DNA from: Cyrtodaria siliqua
Lineage: Eukaryota > Mollusca > Bivalvia > Adapedonta > Hiatellidae
Assembly (NCBI GenBank): GCA_037043455.1
Contig: JAWPHD010010277.1
Coordinates: 1-64,000, forward strand
Direction: 5' to 3'
DNA: 64,000 bases
The position numbers and the translations under genes were made by a program. Shown one piece after another: positions 12,469-24,934 of the stretch (the first letter of the stretch is position 1; every line of letters begins with the position of its first letter). Below the pieces are notes generated by a model. That model ran no database searches, had not been told where the DNA came from, and saw only the letters and a list, made by a program, of their open reading frames with translations.

Positions 12469-12788
12469 TTTGGTGACCATTCTAACTGTCAAGACTCAAG
12501 GTGCAGGAATGAAGGGAGACAACAATGCTAGATACTCCACTTTACCTTATGGAAAGCCACTTAAAGATTGTAAATTAAAGCATGCAATTGAAGAGCTTTT
12601 CAGAAGCTATCTGAAACACTCTGTGAAGCTTAGTAAACTGGGAAGTACTCAAGGTAATGAGAGTTTAAACAGAACCATTTCATCAAAAAGCTCCAAAGTC
12701 ACAGCACTTTTCTGGCTCTGCTAGTTTGAATTTCAGAGTGTTTGCCAGTGTTGCACAAAAAAACATGGGACAAAGATATTTGCTTACA
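12469..12788 (+). pseudogene. Mutator-like transposase, C-terminal-half exon
   Basis: Three frame pieces together follow the conserved order of Mutator-like transposases. FGDHSNCQDSRC (12469-12504) comes first, then ARYSTLPYGKPLKD with LGSTQGNESLNRTI (about 12520-12700), then HFSGSASLNFRVFASVAQKN ending at the GTAAGG donor at 12789 (phase 0). Two indels separate them, near 12510 and 12700. The cysteine/histidine motif and the N-E-S-x-N motif lie after the catalytic core in this family. Homology rests on recall of the family pattern, supported by the agreeing splice phase with the exon at 49252. Frameshifts mark it as a pseudogene. Confidence 0.68.
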
Positions 12789-14775
12789 GTAAGGCGTTAT
12801 TGTTTGAATGTTATAAGTTCACTTATTGTCGAGCCAGTTTACGGATCTCGACTTGGCGATCACAATGTCGTCCAGGTGTGTGTCAATTTCTTTGTCTGTC
12901 AGTCTCTGTGTCCCATTTTCATTTATTAATATCTTCTTCGTTACCTGCATGATGTTCACCAAACTGCACCAGAATGTTGGGTCGGTCTATTTCGCTGACT
13001 TTCATAGCTGACGTCAGCAACGCGCTGACCCAAAATTGGTGAGGAAAACGCTGACCTTTGAGAAAACGCTGACCTTGTTAATTATTTACTTAATAAAGAT
13101 AATTAAACACTTTTTTGAGTATATCTCCGTAAAACAACATGTATTTGAATATATTAAGCAAAATCAGCGTTTTTTATTTGGTTTTTAATGGTTTATTTGG
13201 AAGTTGAAAATAGGTAGAAAACGCTGACTTTTTATGAATTTTACTGACTTTGCTGACATGGACTGTTTTTAGTATACTAATCTTATTTTAATCATTGTTG
13301 TTATATATTATTTTGAGTATATCTAAGTAAACAACATATATTTGAATATATTAAGCTAAATCAGCCTTTTTATTTGGTTTTTAATGGTTTATTTGGAAGT
13401 TTAAAATAGGTAGAAAACGCTGACTTTTTATGAATTTTACTGACTTTGCTGACATGGACTGTTTTTAGTATACTAATTTTATTTTAATCATTGTTGTTAC
13501 ATTTTATTCAGTTAACAATACTTAAAATACTTTAATTGCAAACTGAAAACAAAATGATTCTTTTTAAATTGGCTTCATATCTCAAATATGCGATGTCACA
13601 GAGAATATCTATAACGCATGTGTGAATACTTGATAGATCGTCCTCATGTCTATATATAAATCATATACTTTGTATGTTACACGTGATTTAAATATGTATT
13701 TTGTAATTGTTGTATATATGTTATGATGAGGTACTTAACGTGCAAGTCAATAAAAGTATGTTTTGTTCTGTTCTTAAAAACAAAACTGTGGTTCGCACGC
13801 TAATGGGATTAGCTACTAATACACAAACTCCATTGATGACACGCCCCAAACCAAGGTGATATATGGATAATGACACCTGTTAGTTAGATTGAAGGCACGC
13901 GGTCTTCAGATAACACGGGTATACCTTTAAACAATTCAACTCAGCACGTTACTTTAATTTACATAAAACTAGTCCAGTATTTTAACTGAAATAGGGATAC
14001 CTGTTTTATTGGTATTTTTCAAAAGTGACAAAGAACACAATTGTTAGTGTCTTTCCAATGGGTGACACCTGTTAATTAGATTAATGACACGCGGTAATCA
14101 TATAACATGTTACCTTTAAACAATTAACACTTTCATTTTGTGTTGAAATTTGCCTTCATTTAAAAACTCATGTATAACTGCCTTTAGATATGTCAAATTT
14201 TAAACAAAGATACAAAATATGAATAAAATGCCTATTTTGGTAAATTATAAAACCATTGCGTAAATACGAGCAAACTGTCCTATTATCTGTAAATTTAACA
14301 ATTTTAATTCAACCTTTATATTTTGAAAATAGCATGCAATTATCTAAAAATGTTATCGTTATTTAAACTTGTCTGCACGCTAATGGGATTAGTGACTAAT
14401 ACACAAATTCAATTAATGACACACCACACAAACGAAGTTGATATATGTTTATTCAGATAACAGGTGACACCTGTTAATCAGATTAATGGCACGCGGTAAT
14501 CATATTACACGTTACCTTTAAACAATTGATTTCTATGGTATATTAAATTGCAAATGTGATTAGGCGATTAAGCTTATACTGAATAAACACAATATTGATT
14601 AAATTAACAACACCCCCAAACTAATCCACTTGTTTATTCAGATATTGGGTGACACCTGTTAATTAGATTAGATATATTATTGGCACGCGGCAATGAAATA
14701 CACATGTCAAATAACACGTTAACTTGAAAAATAAAATCATTTGTTTCATTTAGCACGTTACATTGACAGTTTTTT
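12789..14775. repeat. Intron 2 sequence before LINE D, with diverged repeats
   Basis: Starts with the splice donor. A unit of about 195 bp containing GGTAGAAAACGCTGACTTTT, GACTTTGCTGACATGGACTG and TTTAGTATACTAAT occurs twice (about 13115-13300 and 13312-13500). From 13790 to 14720 a second family has four diverged copies of GACACCTGTTAATTAGATTA followed by GGCACGCGGTAATCAT and ACCTTTAAACAATT (near 13878, 14065, 14467 and 14650). Some copies are preceded by GCACGCTAATGGGATTAG. No coding recognised. Confidence 0.6.
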
Positions 14776-15161
14776 ATTCACATATTTTGTCCCCCCAGTC
14801 GGTGGTGGGGTGATAAGAATTAACCGACTGCTCGTTACTTAGCAGAGGGGTAGGACCCCCCCGAAATGTAACCCACCTGTTGACCGTGGGTGGCGACCCG
14901 TGTCGTTGGAGAAGGGAGTCCTGGTGGTTGAGTGGCGTGGGGATCTGGTAGTTATCTCCACGTTGCAACACACCACTTTGGTCCGGACTTCAACTAGACG
15001 GGCGGTCAGATTTGGCCCGATCTGATCAATCGGTTTGTCACGCCAGCTATAACAGATCCGACGAACTTATTATTCAGACAGTACCAGTACACTGTATCTT
15101 ACTTACTTTTTATATTGTTGTACTTTAAACATTATATAGATATAGGGTATTTTATGGCGGT

Positions 15162-16719
15162 GGCGTTGTCACAAAATGTCACGGGTAGAGCGTACTGGTC
15201 GTATATAGCTCTTGTTATCGGTTACACCCAAAATATATTGTTCGAGTTGAAACAATTTCACAATATTCATGATCTATTCATGTAACACGTAAAAGCGTGC
15301 ACATTTTAAGTGGCCGCCAGAGAGGCCGTGTCATAAGTTTAGTTTTGTGCTAATGCATGTAAACGTATAGGTATATTTTCCTTAAACGGCAAAATTGTAT
15401 AAGGGCCTCTCGTGTAGATTCAATACTGTAGATTTAGCCACGTTTGTCACGGACTGAACGGGGGAAATAATGATTTGGGCGTAATGTTTGCTATAAAACC
15501 CATTGTCTTCTAGCTATCGCCGGGATCATCGATAGTACTTTGTTGGAACAGAGATTGGACGGCAAATTTCACAGGCAACATGTGGTTAGTAGTTTTATTA
15601 AACTTTCATCGTATATTTGTATTCAGTGGGCGGCGCCATCTTGTTTGGCGGTTACGACATCCGGTTAGCATTGATGTTTCTCAAACATAACTTTAGACTA
15701 GCATATGATTTTGAAGTTACTTTATTAGATGTAATTATTGTAATTGATCATTAATTGTAAAACAATATTAATTTGATAACAGTGGATAATAGGTGCATTA
15801 ATTAACGTTGGCGTATAATTCAGTGATTGTAATACACGATTGTTAACATTAGTTAACAATGAGATGAGTGACAAGAATAAATGCGTGCATGCATAACTCA
15901 GTGAGTGTAATATATGAGTAATTTGATCATGTTTATATTACATGTATTAAGGGCATTGATTAACAGCGACGTACATAGCGTATACATGGCGTTGTAGAAT
16001 ATGTATACATTGCTACTAATCATTAGTACAGCTTACATATATTGATTGAATAATGATTTGTTTGGGTAATGATAATTATGCAAGATTGTTATGTTTGTCA
16101 ACCGACATCTAAAACGTATGTATAATTACAGCCTAAGCCATCCAGGATATAAGCCATCCAGGGTTGGAGTAAGCCATCTAGGTTTGGATATCCAGGAGTG
16201 GAGCTAAGCTTCCACGACTAACGTTACAAGCGGTGGAGACGGTCCCCGTACCTGCGCAGCCAGGTTTTACTAACGACAACCCCCGGGACACAAGGTGGGC
16301 CCGTTACCAGTCCTCACTGGAGGAATATCATTCACAATCTCAGTGGAGATTAACTATCATTGCATCGCGTCATCAACCCTTACAGAAGGCATTTGATGAC
16401 AATCATCCATTGAATTCGCGCATCATCATCTTCATGAGCTCTCGCGCATCACAGTTATCGCGCTAGATCAACATTGTTATAGCGTTAACAACACTTTAGT
16501 GTCTTAGACATTCAGTATTTATAACAATACTAAGAACGTCTTAAACGTTCAGGAGAACATTCTTTTCATAGTTCATTTGTGTATTCGCTTGTTTTTTTAG
16601 ATAATTGTATATATATTAAACATATTTTAAAAGTTGCATTAAACTTATGTAAATGCATTCACCGTCATTGATTCTTTCCTGAGTTAGCCCAACCACTAAG
16701 GTCATCCTGTGACAGGCGT
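15162..16719. mobile_element. LTR-like insert (candidate solo LTR) in the LINE D 5' UTR
   Basis: A 1548-bp insert (15167-16714) interrupts the 5' UTR, as comparison with LINEs E and F shows. It begins TGTCACAAAATG and ends CATCCTGTGACA, i.e. TG...CA with short inverted ends, and is flanked by GGCGT on both sides (15162-15166, 16715-16719). A 5-bp duplication with TG/CA ends is typical of LTR retroelements. No protease, RT or integrase frame is present, so a solo LTR or a non-autonomous derivative fits best. A 77-codon frame at 16233-16466 is unassigned. Length is long for an LTR, so a TIR element with 5-bp duplications remains possible. Confidence 0.6.
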
Positions 16720-17188
16720 ACGGGCTAATCATGTATTTCAAAACGCTATATGGCTATACTCGTGCCACCTTTTAAGTGGAACATAAGTGCGGCTCTTTGA
16801 CTTTTTAGTTGAGGGGTTATGTCCGCTAGGTGGTATGCGGGGTCTGATGCGTTAGGTTTATATGAGTATACCTTCTACGTATTCTTGGCATTTTGACTGT
16901 TGGATGTCCACAGCAAATGTCCCCTTGTTGGACTCCGTGGTGGGTGAGAAGCGTAGAGGGTGAATTCTTAACGCCTATCATGGCATCTCAAAACGCACAT
17001 TCTACTCTTAAACGCAAAAAAACAGCATGAATCTGATACAGAGGAACCAGTGATCAACCAGTCCTTTCCTCGTTTTCCGATCATTGAATCGGAAGACGGG
17101 GAAAGACCTGTTACAGATATGTCACATTTTGTCATCCAGAAAACTATCCAATCCATCGCTGGACGAGTCACACAAATAAAAAAATTAA
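16720..17188 (+). pseudogene. LINE D 5' UTR end and ORF1 N-terminal piece
   Basis: After the LTR-like insert the LINE 5' UTR resumes (GGGCTAATCATGTATTTC onward), matching LINE E. ORF1 starts at ATG 16980 (MASQNA). It is frameshifted after about 15 codons, near 17025, and continues in another frame (EEPVINQSFPRF) up to the pearl insertion at 17188, inside a K-rich stretch. The remainder of this ORF1 is at 40697-42028. ORF1 encodes the RNA-binding Gag-like protein of the element. Dead. Confidence 0.75.
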
Positions 17189-19798
17189 ACAAGAGGTCAA
17201 TGACCTTGAAGCTCTACTGATTGATTTTGATTTCAGGAAGTAGTCGCTACAGACTTGTTTTCTGAAAATCTATTTTTAACCGTGGCGGCCATCTTGAATT
17301 TCCGGCCGACCTGAAATTTTGCTAGGATCAATTAGACATTAGAGCAACATTCCTGTGAAGTTTCATGAAAATCCTTCAAGTAGTTTCAGAAAAGTAGTCG
17401 CTACAAGTTTTCATTATATAACTCTATGTAAAAAAAGATGGTCGCTGGCAGCCATGTTTAACGTCAAATCAAAACGATTTTCGACAAGGACCAACATCAT
17501 GTCATACTGATCATTTTAGAAAAAGTCCCATATCAATATCTCTTATTGTTTTGAAGAAGTAGTCGCTACAAACTTATTTATTTTAAATCTATTTCTAGCT
17601 GTGGCGGCCATCTTGAATTACCGACCGACCTGAAATTTTGCTAGGATCAACTAGACATCAAGAGCAACATTCCTGTGAAGTTTCATGAACATCCGTCAAG
17701 TAGTTTCAGAGGAGTAGTCGCTACAAGTTTTTACTATATAACTCTATGTAACCAAAGATGGCCACTGGCAGCCATGTTTAACGTCGAATCAAAATAATTT
17801 TCCACAAGGATCTACATCATGTCATGCTGATCATTTTAGAAAAAGTCCCATATCAATATCACTTATAGTTTTCAATAAGTAGTCGCTACAAACTTATTTT
17901 TTAACAAGAGGTCAATGACCTTGAAGCTCTACTGATTGATTTTGATTTCAGGAAGTAGTCGCTACAAACTTGTTTTTTGAAAATTTATTTTTAGCCGTGG
18001 CGGCCATCTTGAATTTCCGGCCGACCTTGCTAGGATCAATTAGACATCAAGAGCAACATTCCTGTGAAGTTTCATGAAAATCCGTCAAGTAGTTTCAGAG
18101 GAGAAGTCGCTACAAGTTTTCATTATATAACTCTATGTAAACAAAGATGGCCACTGGCAGCCATGTTTAATGTCGGATCAAAATAATGTTCGACTCGGAT
18201 AACCATCATGTCATGCTGATCATTTTAGAAAAAGTCCCATATCAATATCACTTAATAGTTTTCAAGAAGTAGTCGCTACAAACTTATTTTTTTAAAAATC
18301 TATTTTTAACTGTGGCAGCCATTTTGAATTTCTGGCCGATCTGAAATTTTGCTAGGATCAATAAGACATTAAGAGCAACATTCCTGTAAAGTTTCATGAA
18401 AATCCGCCAAGTAGTTTCAGAGGAGTAGTCGCTACAAGTTTTTACTATATAACTCTATGTAAACAAAGATGGCCACTGGCAGCCACGTTTAACGTCGAGT
18501 CAAAACGATTTTTGATAAGGACCAACATCATGTCATGCTGATCATTTTAGAAAAAGTCCCATATCAATATCACTTATAGTTTTCAAGAAGTAGTCGCTAC
18601 AAACTTGCATGAAAATCTATTTTTAGCCATGGCGGCCATCTTGAATTTCTGGCCGACTTGAAATTTTGCTAGGATCAATTAGACATCAAGAGCAACATTT
18701 CTGTGAAGTTTCATGAAAATCCGTCGAGTAGTTTCAGAGGAGTAGTCGCTACAAGTTTTCATTATATAACTCTATGTAAACAAAGATGGCCACTGGCAGC
18801 CATGTTTAATGTCGAATCAAAATAATGTTCGACTCGGATAACCATCATGTCATGCTGATCATTTTAGAAAAAGTCCCATATCAATATCACTTATAGTTTT
18901 CAAGAAGTAGTCGCTACAAACTTGTATTTTGAAAATCTATTTTTAGCCATGGTGGCCATCTTGAATTTCCGGCCAACCTGAAATTTGCTAGGATCAATTA
19001 GACATCAAGAGCAATATTTTTGTGAAGTTTCATGAAAATCCGTCAAGTAGTTTCAGAGGAGTAGTCGCTACAAGTCTCATTATATAACTCTATGTAAACA
19101 AAGATGGCCACTGGCAGCCATGTTTAATGTCAAATCAAAATAATGTGCGACTCGGATAACCATCATGTCATGCTGATCATTTTAGAAAAAGTCCCATATC
19201 AATATCACTTATAGTTTTCAAGAAGTAGTCGCTACAAACTTATTTTTTAAAAATATATTTTTAACTGTGGCAGCCATCTTGAATTTCTAGCCGATCTAAA
19301 ATTTTGCAAGGATCAATTAGACATTAAGAGCAACATTCCTGTAAAGTTTCATGAAAACCGCCAAGTAGTTTTAGAGGAGTAGTCGCTACAAGTTTTTACT
19401 ATATAACTCTATGTAAACAAAGATGGCCGGCAGCCATGTTTAACGTTGAATCAAAACGATTTTTGACTAGGATCAACATCATGTCATGCTGATCATTTTA
19501 GAAAAAGTCCCATATCAATATCACTTATAGTTTTCAAGAAGTAGTCGCTACAAACTTGTATTTTAAAACTCTATTTTTAGCTTTGGCGGCCATCTTGGAT
19601 TTCACATCAACATGAATTTTTGCTAGGATCAACTAGACTTTATGGGAAACATTTCTGTAAAGTTTCATGAATATCCATCCAGTAGTTTCAGAGGAGTTGT
19701 CGCTACAAATAAAAGTTTACGGACAGACGGACAGACGGACGGACGACGGACGCCGCACCACCGCATAAGCTCTGCTGATCTCTGATCAGTAGAGCTAA
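17189..19798 (+). mobile_element. Pearl-like non-autonomous Helentron B2, with two 5' ends
   Basis: The 5' terminus AACAAGAGGTCAATGACC occurs at 17189 and again at 17903, so one copy is interrupted by, or fused to, a second. Repeat units of about 318 bp follow, then a terminal GGATTTCACATC variant, (ACGG)n at about 19727-19745 and the 3' hairpin GATCTCTGATCAGTAGAGCT with AAAA at 19798. The sequence after the hairpin is not a pearl continuation but the truncated C-terminal coding end of the minus-strand Helentron. Confidence 0.82.
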
Positions 19799-20458
19799 AA
19801 ACAGCATGTGTACTTGATAAACACATTGACATAATAGAGAAACAGCATGTGGATTTGACAGTGTAATTGTTTCCATCAGTCACTTTAAGCCAGGACTCTG
19901 AGATTCCAATTATATCTGCAGTCATAAGGTTCTGATCATCTTTGATGTCGTCATAATGGCAATGCAGGGAGCTGGTATTATGAAATGCGACTGTATGTTT
20001 CTCGGATGGGTTTTATACAGTGGTACATAACACTTTTCAAGTTGTCCGTCACTACGTAACCTTTTCATTTCATCACACACACTACGGGATGTAGAAATTT
20101 TGTCCTCATTCATGGCCAAAATATGCAAGCCTGCAATATTTTTCACTCTGCTGAACGCAACATAATGTGCATGTGGGAAACATCTTGCTCCTCCTAAATC
20201 GACAACTACTTGATCCATCGTATCTCCTTGAGATTTGTGAACAGTCTTTGCAGCAGAAAGTCTCAGTGGAAATTGTATTCGTGCCACTGTTTTCCTGAGG
20301 TATTGAAATGTACGCTTGATGTCAAATATAGGCGTCCAGTTCTTTCTGACATCTACGTGTTGCAAGTGTGTGTACTGCTGTCGCCTCTGTTGACCAACTG
20401 TACCATCTTCAAATTGAACCCAAACAATGCTTGGTCGTAATGTATTATTTTGTTTTCT
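19799..20458 (-). pseudogene. Helentron helicase C-terminus and endonuclease start
   Basis: Read on the minus strand from LINE C, the sequence carries the last Pif1/SF1B motifs: LSAAKTVHKSQGDTMDQV (motif V region) and HAHYVAFSRVKN (motif VI). After one frameshift near 19990 it continues AFHNTSSLHCHYDDIKDD and then TADIIGISESWLK. This second part matches the start of an APE-type (exonuclease-endonuclease-phosphatase) domain, with E as the expected metal ligand. Helentrons are known to carry such a C-terminal endonuclease. The domain is truncated after about 40 residues by the pearl end at 19798, so the rest (DFN and SDH motifs) is missing. Confidence 0.75.
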
Positions 20459-21359
20459 TTCTATATATTGCCAGGAATCTGATGATGACCATTTTGTAAT
20501 ATTTTCTGATTCCCTTTCATCTCTTCAAGCACTGGGTAATATGAAACATGATAACCCAGTTGTGCTTCAACTTTTAGAAAAGTACAATTCTCTTATAATT
20601 GATAATGTTATTATTTTCTGCTGGCTTCCAAGCCATGTAGGAATACCTGGTAATGATAGAGCTGATAGTGCTGCTAAGGCAGCATTAGATTTACATGTAA
20701 CACATACCAAATTACCTTATACTGATTTTAAAAGTTGTATTAACACATATATTCGTAACTCTTGGCAAGCCGCTTGGGATTTGTCAGTTAACAATAAACT
20801 CCATCCAATTAAACCGTTACTCGGAGAATGGCGTTCTTCTAGTAGACCCATTCGTCGAGAGGAAGTTGTCCTAGCCCGGTGCAGGATAGGGCATACACGT
20901 TATACTCATTCATATTTATTACAAGGTGAGCAATTACCGGAATGTATACCCTGCTTTGCACCGTTAACGGTCAAACACATCTTATTGGAATGTGTAGACT
21001 TTGATCCTATTCGTCAAAGGTACTACAATGTTAATACTATGAAAGAGTTATTTGATACTGTAGATTTTAGTCTTGTTTTAGATTTCCTGAAAGAGATCAG
21101 ACTATATAAATCATTGTAATGTGTTCTTATATATATTTACTTGTTTATATACCCGTTGCCGGGCATTTATTGATTTACATACATAGTTTATATTACACCT
21201 TATCATCCCTTATTTTTTTTGATAGTTTTATCTTTATATATTTACATTAATTTTTAATTAATACTTCTTTTTTTATATTTTTTTGCGCGCAATATGACCT
21301 GTTTATGTGTCGACGTGCCGTAAAACACCATTCATTCATTCATTCATTCTATATATTGC
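20459..21359 (+). mobile_element. LINE C: 5'-truncated LINE inserted in the Helentron helicase
   Basis: The insert at 20472-21346 is flanked by TTCTATATATTGC (20459-20471 and 21347-21359). It begins within the RNase H domain (ESDDDHFVIFSDSLSSLQAL), continues through GNDRADSAAK and the terminal CIPCFAPLTVKHILLEC motif in one open frame to 21119, then the 3' UTR and a (CATT)n tail. It lies opposite to the helicase frame and separates the helicase between QYIE on one side and RKQNN on the other. The RNase H fragment is the least damaged of the truncated copies here, suggesting a young insertion. Confidence 0.92.
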
Positions 21360-22789
21360 ACAGTGCAGGCTGTTCCATTCACAAGGCCATCGCTAACATC
21401 AATATTTGAAGTAAGGTCACATTTCAATCCAACTGCTACGCATACTTTCATTGGCAATCCTGCTGTTTTGGAAGCATCATTTGGAATTCTTTCTAATAGT
21501 GACTTCTTAACAGATGTGGAATCATCACTTTCCACAGTGTCAAATGCATTTATTGTAACCTTTTCATTTGGTGATGTCAAAAAAATATCTTGGTTAAAAG
21601 CATCTACATTCTTGTTTGTTGTGAAGAGATGTGGTGCGTTGAATGGATAGTCTGGTTGTCCAGGGTGTGTAAGTCTCTCCTTCAACTTAAGCAAATCCTC
21701 ATTGGTCTGTTTTCCCTCACGCAATCTATTGAGCAATTCTGAGAATGCTAGGTCATCTTTTTGTCTCATTATCTGAGTCAGTTCATGCATGGAAAATAAT
21801 TCCTTCCATAAATTTGTAGCTAAAGGTCCAAAGCCGTGTTTGAGATTCTCAAATATCCATGCATCCATGACTGGTTTCAATTGGTACAAATCACCTATAA
21901 GAACAATGTGTACTCCCCCAAAATGATCTTGTTTTCCTTTCATTTGTTTCAGGCGTTCATTAACTAGGGCTAGCTGAGAATTTCCAACCATTGACACTTC
22001 ATCTATCATTACAACTTCAAGATTTCTGTATTTCACTCTCAATGTGTTTAAAGAATCACTATCCAATTGTCTACAGTGAAATCCTTGACATGCCGGTATT
22101 TTAAAAGCTGAATGGATTGTACAGCCATGGATGTTAAACGCAGCTTTTCCAGTTGGTGCACAGAGGAGTACTCTACATTCTTGTGGGTTCTGACCTTCTT
22201 CTGTTGAGAGATGCCTGTTCAAAGCTTCATACAGCACTCGTATCACTACTGACTTTCCTACACCTGCACCACCAGTCAGAAACAGATGCAAAGGTTCTTC
22301 TTTAGTAATTACCCAATGGACAACATGCAGGAATATTTCCTTTTGTCCTTTGTTCAGAGATCTTAGAAGGTGTAAATAATCACCAGTAGGCATTCTCTGA
22401 GTGTTAATGTTGATGTCAACAGCTCTGGCACTTAACCCTACATCAGCGCCAATGTCAGAATGCCTTTGGTAATCTTCTCTTTCTGGATTGAAATGGACAA
22501 ACATTTCACTTTCCAATGTCGGTTCATCACCATCTTCGTCCTCTCTTTGTTCATTGCTAGGTGCTGTTAAATCGAAGTTGATTTCATCATCAGCTCTTTT
22601 CCATGCCTCATCCAGTACATCTGCATTTTTTTCATATTTCCGTGCTTTACTGTCAATAAAGTTCTTCACAGTTTTGTAATGTTCTTCATAAGTGTTGAAG
22701 TTCTTTAACGATTCCTCTTCATTTGGTGAAAAGGAGTAGTTTCTTTCTGTAGTGATTTTCTGAATCAGTGGCTTTATTAAATCGGACAT
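21360..22789 (-). pseudogene. Helentron Pif1-type helicase, N-terminal and core part
   Basis: ATP-dependent 5'-3' SF1B helicase module that would unwind donor DNA during rolling-circle transposition. In the open frame, residues about 144-160 carry the Q-like motif (LNKGQKEIF). Walker A is GGAGVGKS at 173-180, APTGKAA at 211-217 is motif Ia, the Walker B DE lies at 263-264 in MIDEVSMV, and motif III is near 300 (LIGDLYQLKPV). The frame runs to QYIE, where LINE C interrupts it; the remaining motifs are at 19922-20458. The first 30 codons overlap the Rep frame. A one-base insertion near 22730 best explains the separation, since Rep and helicase form one polyprotein in this family. Confidence 0.85.
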
Positions 22790-24557
22790 ATCGTAATACT
22801 CGTTTATTTTTCCGTTGTTTGATGGTTATGCCATTCTTAAGTTTTATTGTTAAGCCATCAGTCAATTCCAGGTCTTCATCATTATCTGAATCACTATCAG
22901 CATCATCGTTTGTTTCCCAATTTATTTCTGGTCTTTTCTTATCTTTTGGGTACTTTATTTCCAGCTCAGACACGTAGTCGGCTAAACACCAATGTTCAAG
23001 TTGCTTCGGTCTCTTTCCATATCGGTTTATGATGTTATCGGCTTGAATGTCAGTCGAGGTTTCTGGCAACTTTTCCAACGAGGCTTTGTCTTTCAGCAAA
23101 AAGGTTCGATCTTCTGGTTTTGATGTATTGATGAAAGTTACTTCACGCGTGGTTTTAGTCAAAGGCAATTGCAAAGTTAAGTATGCAGCTTCTTGAGCAC
23201 TTACTTCAACACTGTTGAGGAACTGATTCCCAATATGTCGCACTTGTTTTCGCAGATCCATATTCCCTTGCTTTGCTTCCTTGCAAGCTTGATCTAGTAG
23301 CAAACTCATGCCTCTTTGGCTTTTACTGATGTAGGATACAATATAAATTGCACATGCATACGGGTCCAGGACGAATTGTAAGTCATGGTTTGCTTTCCAT
23401 GCTGGTAGTAGGTTTTTCATGTATGGGTTGACACGCAGTTCATTTGGCTGTCTTTGTAAGAAAACCTTTGGTCCATTAAGGGAGCTCCTAATAGCTTTTA
23501 TGTATTCCTCTTCTGAGAGATTCAGAGACTGCAAAAAGTCTACAATGGAAACGTTTGCATCGTCAGTAAGCTTTTCATTCATTTTCTTCTCAATTTCTGA
23601 AAAGAAATGCTTGTATCTTTCAATGTCTTCTGGTGCTTCTTCAATCAAAGGTTCTAGAATTTGTGTTTTTGACATTGGTGGTTGTGGGAAACCAAACCGG
23701 CAAATGGCTTTTCCTTTTTTTCGACATGACTTTGAATGCTTGTGCACTTGCAATTGCACTAACTGAAGGAGTTCTGGATGAACATCAGTTGAACATGAAA
23801 CATACTGATCTATATGTTCAGTGATTTCATTCGTATTATCTTTGTAACAAGGAGCATCGTCTATCCACATTAACATATGAATGTGTGGAGAACCTCTTTG
23901 TTGGAATTCGACCCTGTAGAAGTAATCTTTCAGTTTTCCAATTGGTTCATGATGGCTATTCAGGACAACTTTAATAAACTCTTGTACACGATGATCAAAA
24001 TATCTTGAGCAGGTTATAGGGTCTTGTTGAACAAGTTGTGTTTTTTCATTCCAGCTTAAGCTTTCGATTTCTTGCATTGTCATTATATTCTCCGAGTTCA
24101 AATCACTTAGTATACTAAGCAGATCAGTCCACCTTGTGTCTGCAGCTGAGAATGAACCGAACCAAGTAGGAAGTCCAAGTTGGCGAATCATTGCAAATAT
24201 GTCTTTTTTTTTGGCTTCCAAATATGGGGGAGAACTTCTTAATGTCCTAAATATATAATATCCTTCATCCAGTCTAACGATTTTGTCAATATTGTGAGGT
24301 TCTAGAACATCTTTAACTGTAATTGTTTTGCCTTTCGCTTTACATTTTCTCAATACAAGATTCACTTTATCTGATTTTTGTTTGATTTGAAGTTTTTTCA
24401 TCTTGAAGAAGATATTTGGGACATTGTTTGCAGCTCGTCTGTCAATATTTCGAAGTTCCCATTTAACAATATATGTAATGCACAGCAGTGTCTCTTTGGG
24501 AATTGTCGACACGCCTTTGGCCACAAAATACAGTTGGAAAGGACAAATACTCTGCAT
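22719..24557 (-). pseudogene. Helentron Rep (HUH nuclease, Helitron-like N domain)
   Basis: Rolling-circle replication initiator that nicks and joins DNA through tyrosines. Residue numbers are for the 612-codon frame. FGSFSAADTRWTDL at 133-146 is Rep motif 1. The HUH metal motif is HIH at 225-227 in RGSPHIHMLMW. A Helitron-typical C/H cluster with CRFGFP lies at 274-291, and the tyrosine motif YIVSYISK has Y405 and Y409 plus K412. The start at 24557 is not genuine: the proper frame enters from the upstream frame ending at 24463 through a one-base indel near 24475. The stop at 22719 reflects another indel before the helicase. Catalytic residues look intact, so the damage is mainly frameshifts. 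Confidence 0.85.
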
Positions 24558-24934
24558 CTTTGTCTTGATACAAACTCAATGGGGTTTGACCTTCTCCTGG
24601 TGCATATGTAAATACGCTGTCCAGATTCAAAAGAGAATTATCAAGTAATGTGTCAGCATTGCCAGTCATTTTTTCCTGTTCATCAACTTCACTGAAATTA
24701 TCTGATTCATAACCAGTCTGATCCGCGGTCTCATGACTTGCTTCCAAAATTTGGACAGGTTGTTTTGAGAAGTCGCTCATTTCAGCATTGGAACTCAGAT
24801 TCAAAAGAGGATTATCAATCAATGTGTCCTCATTGCCAGGCATTTTTAAGTCGCTAATTTCAGCATTGGCACTTTTATCGTTGTTTTCATTTTCACAAAA
24901 GTTTTGAACCATCTCTGAAGCTGATTGTTTTATG
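24463..24934 (-). pseudogene. Helentron linker region between DUF6570 and Rep
   Basis: An acidic, asparagine/serine-rich low-complexity stretch containing two similar NADTLLDNSLLNL / NEDTLIDNPLLNL segments. It ends in the family-typical APGEGQTPLSLYQDKDAEYL and FPTVFCGQRR that precede the Rep domain. The frame closes at 24463 because of an indel near 24475. Upstream it reads without a stop to the hAT insertion site at 24934. The frame then continues across that site into the DUF6570 region once the hAT element and one duplicate are removed. Confidence 0.75.

Noticed and set aside
14791..17188. LINE 5' end at 14791 as a separate truncated copy unrelated to 40697-44840
   Set aside because: The shared duplication at 14776 and 44841 and the complementary ORF1 halves fit one insertion better.
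19922..22789. Host PIF1 helicase gene
   Set aside because: It is linked to Rep, DUF6570, OTU and an endonuclease start in the order typical of Helentrons, with no cellular PIF1 context.
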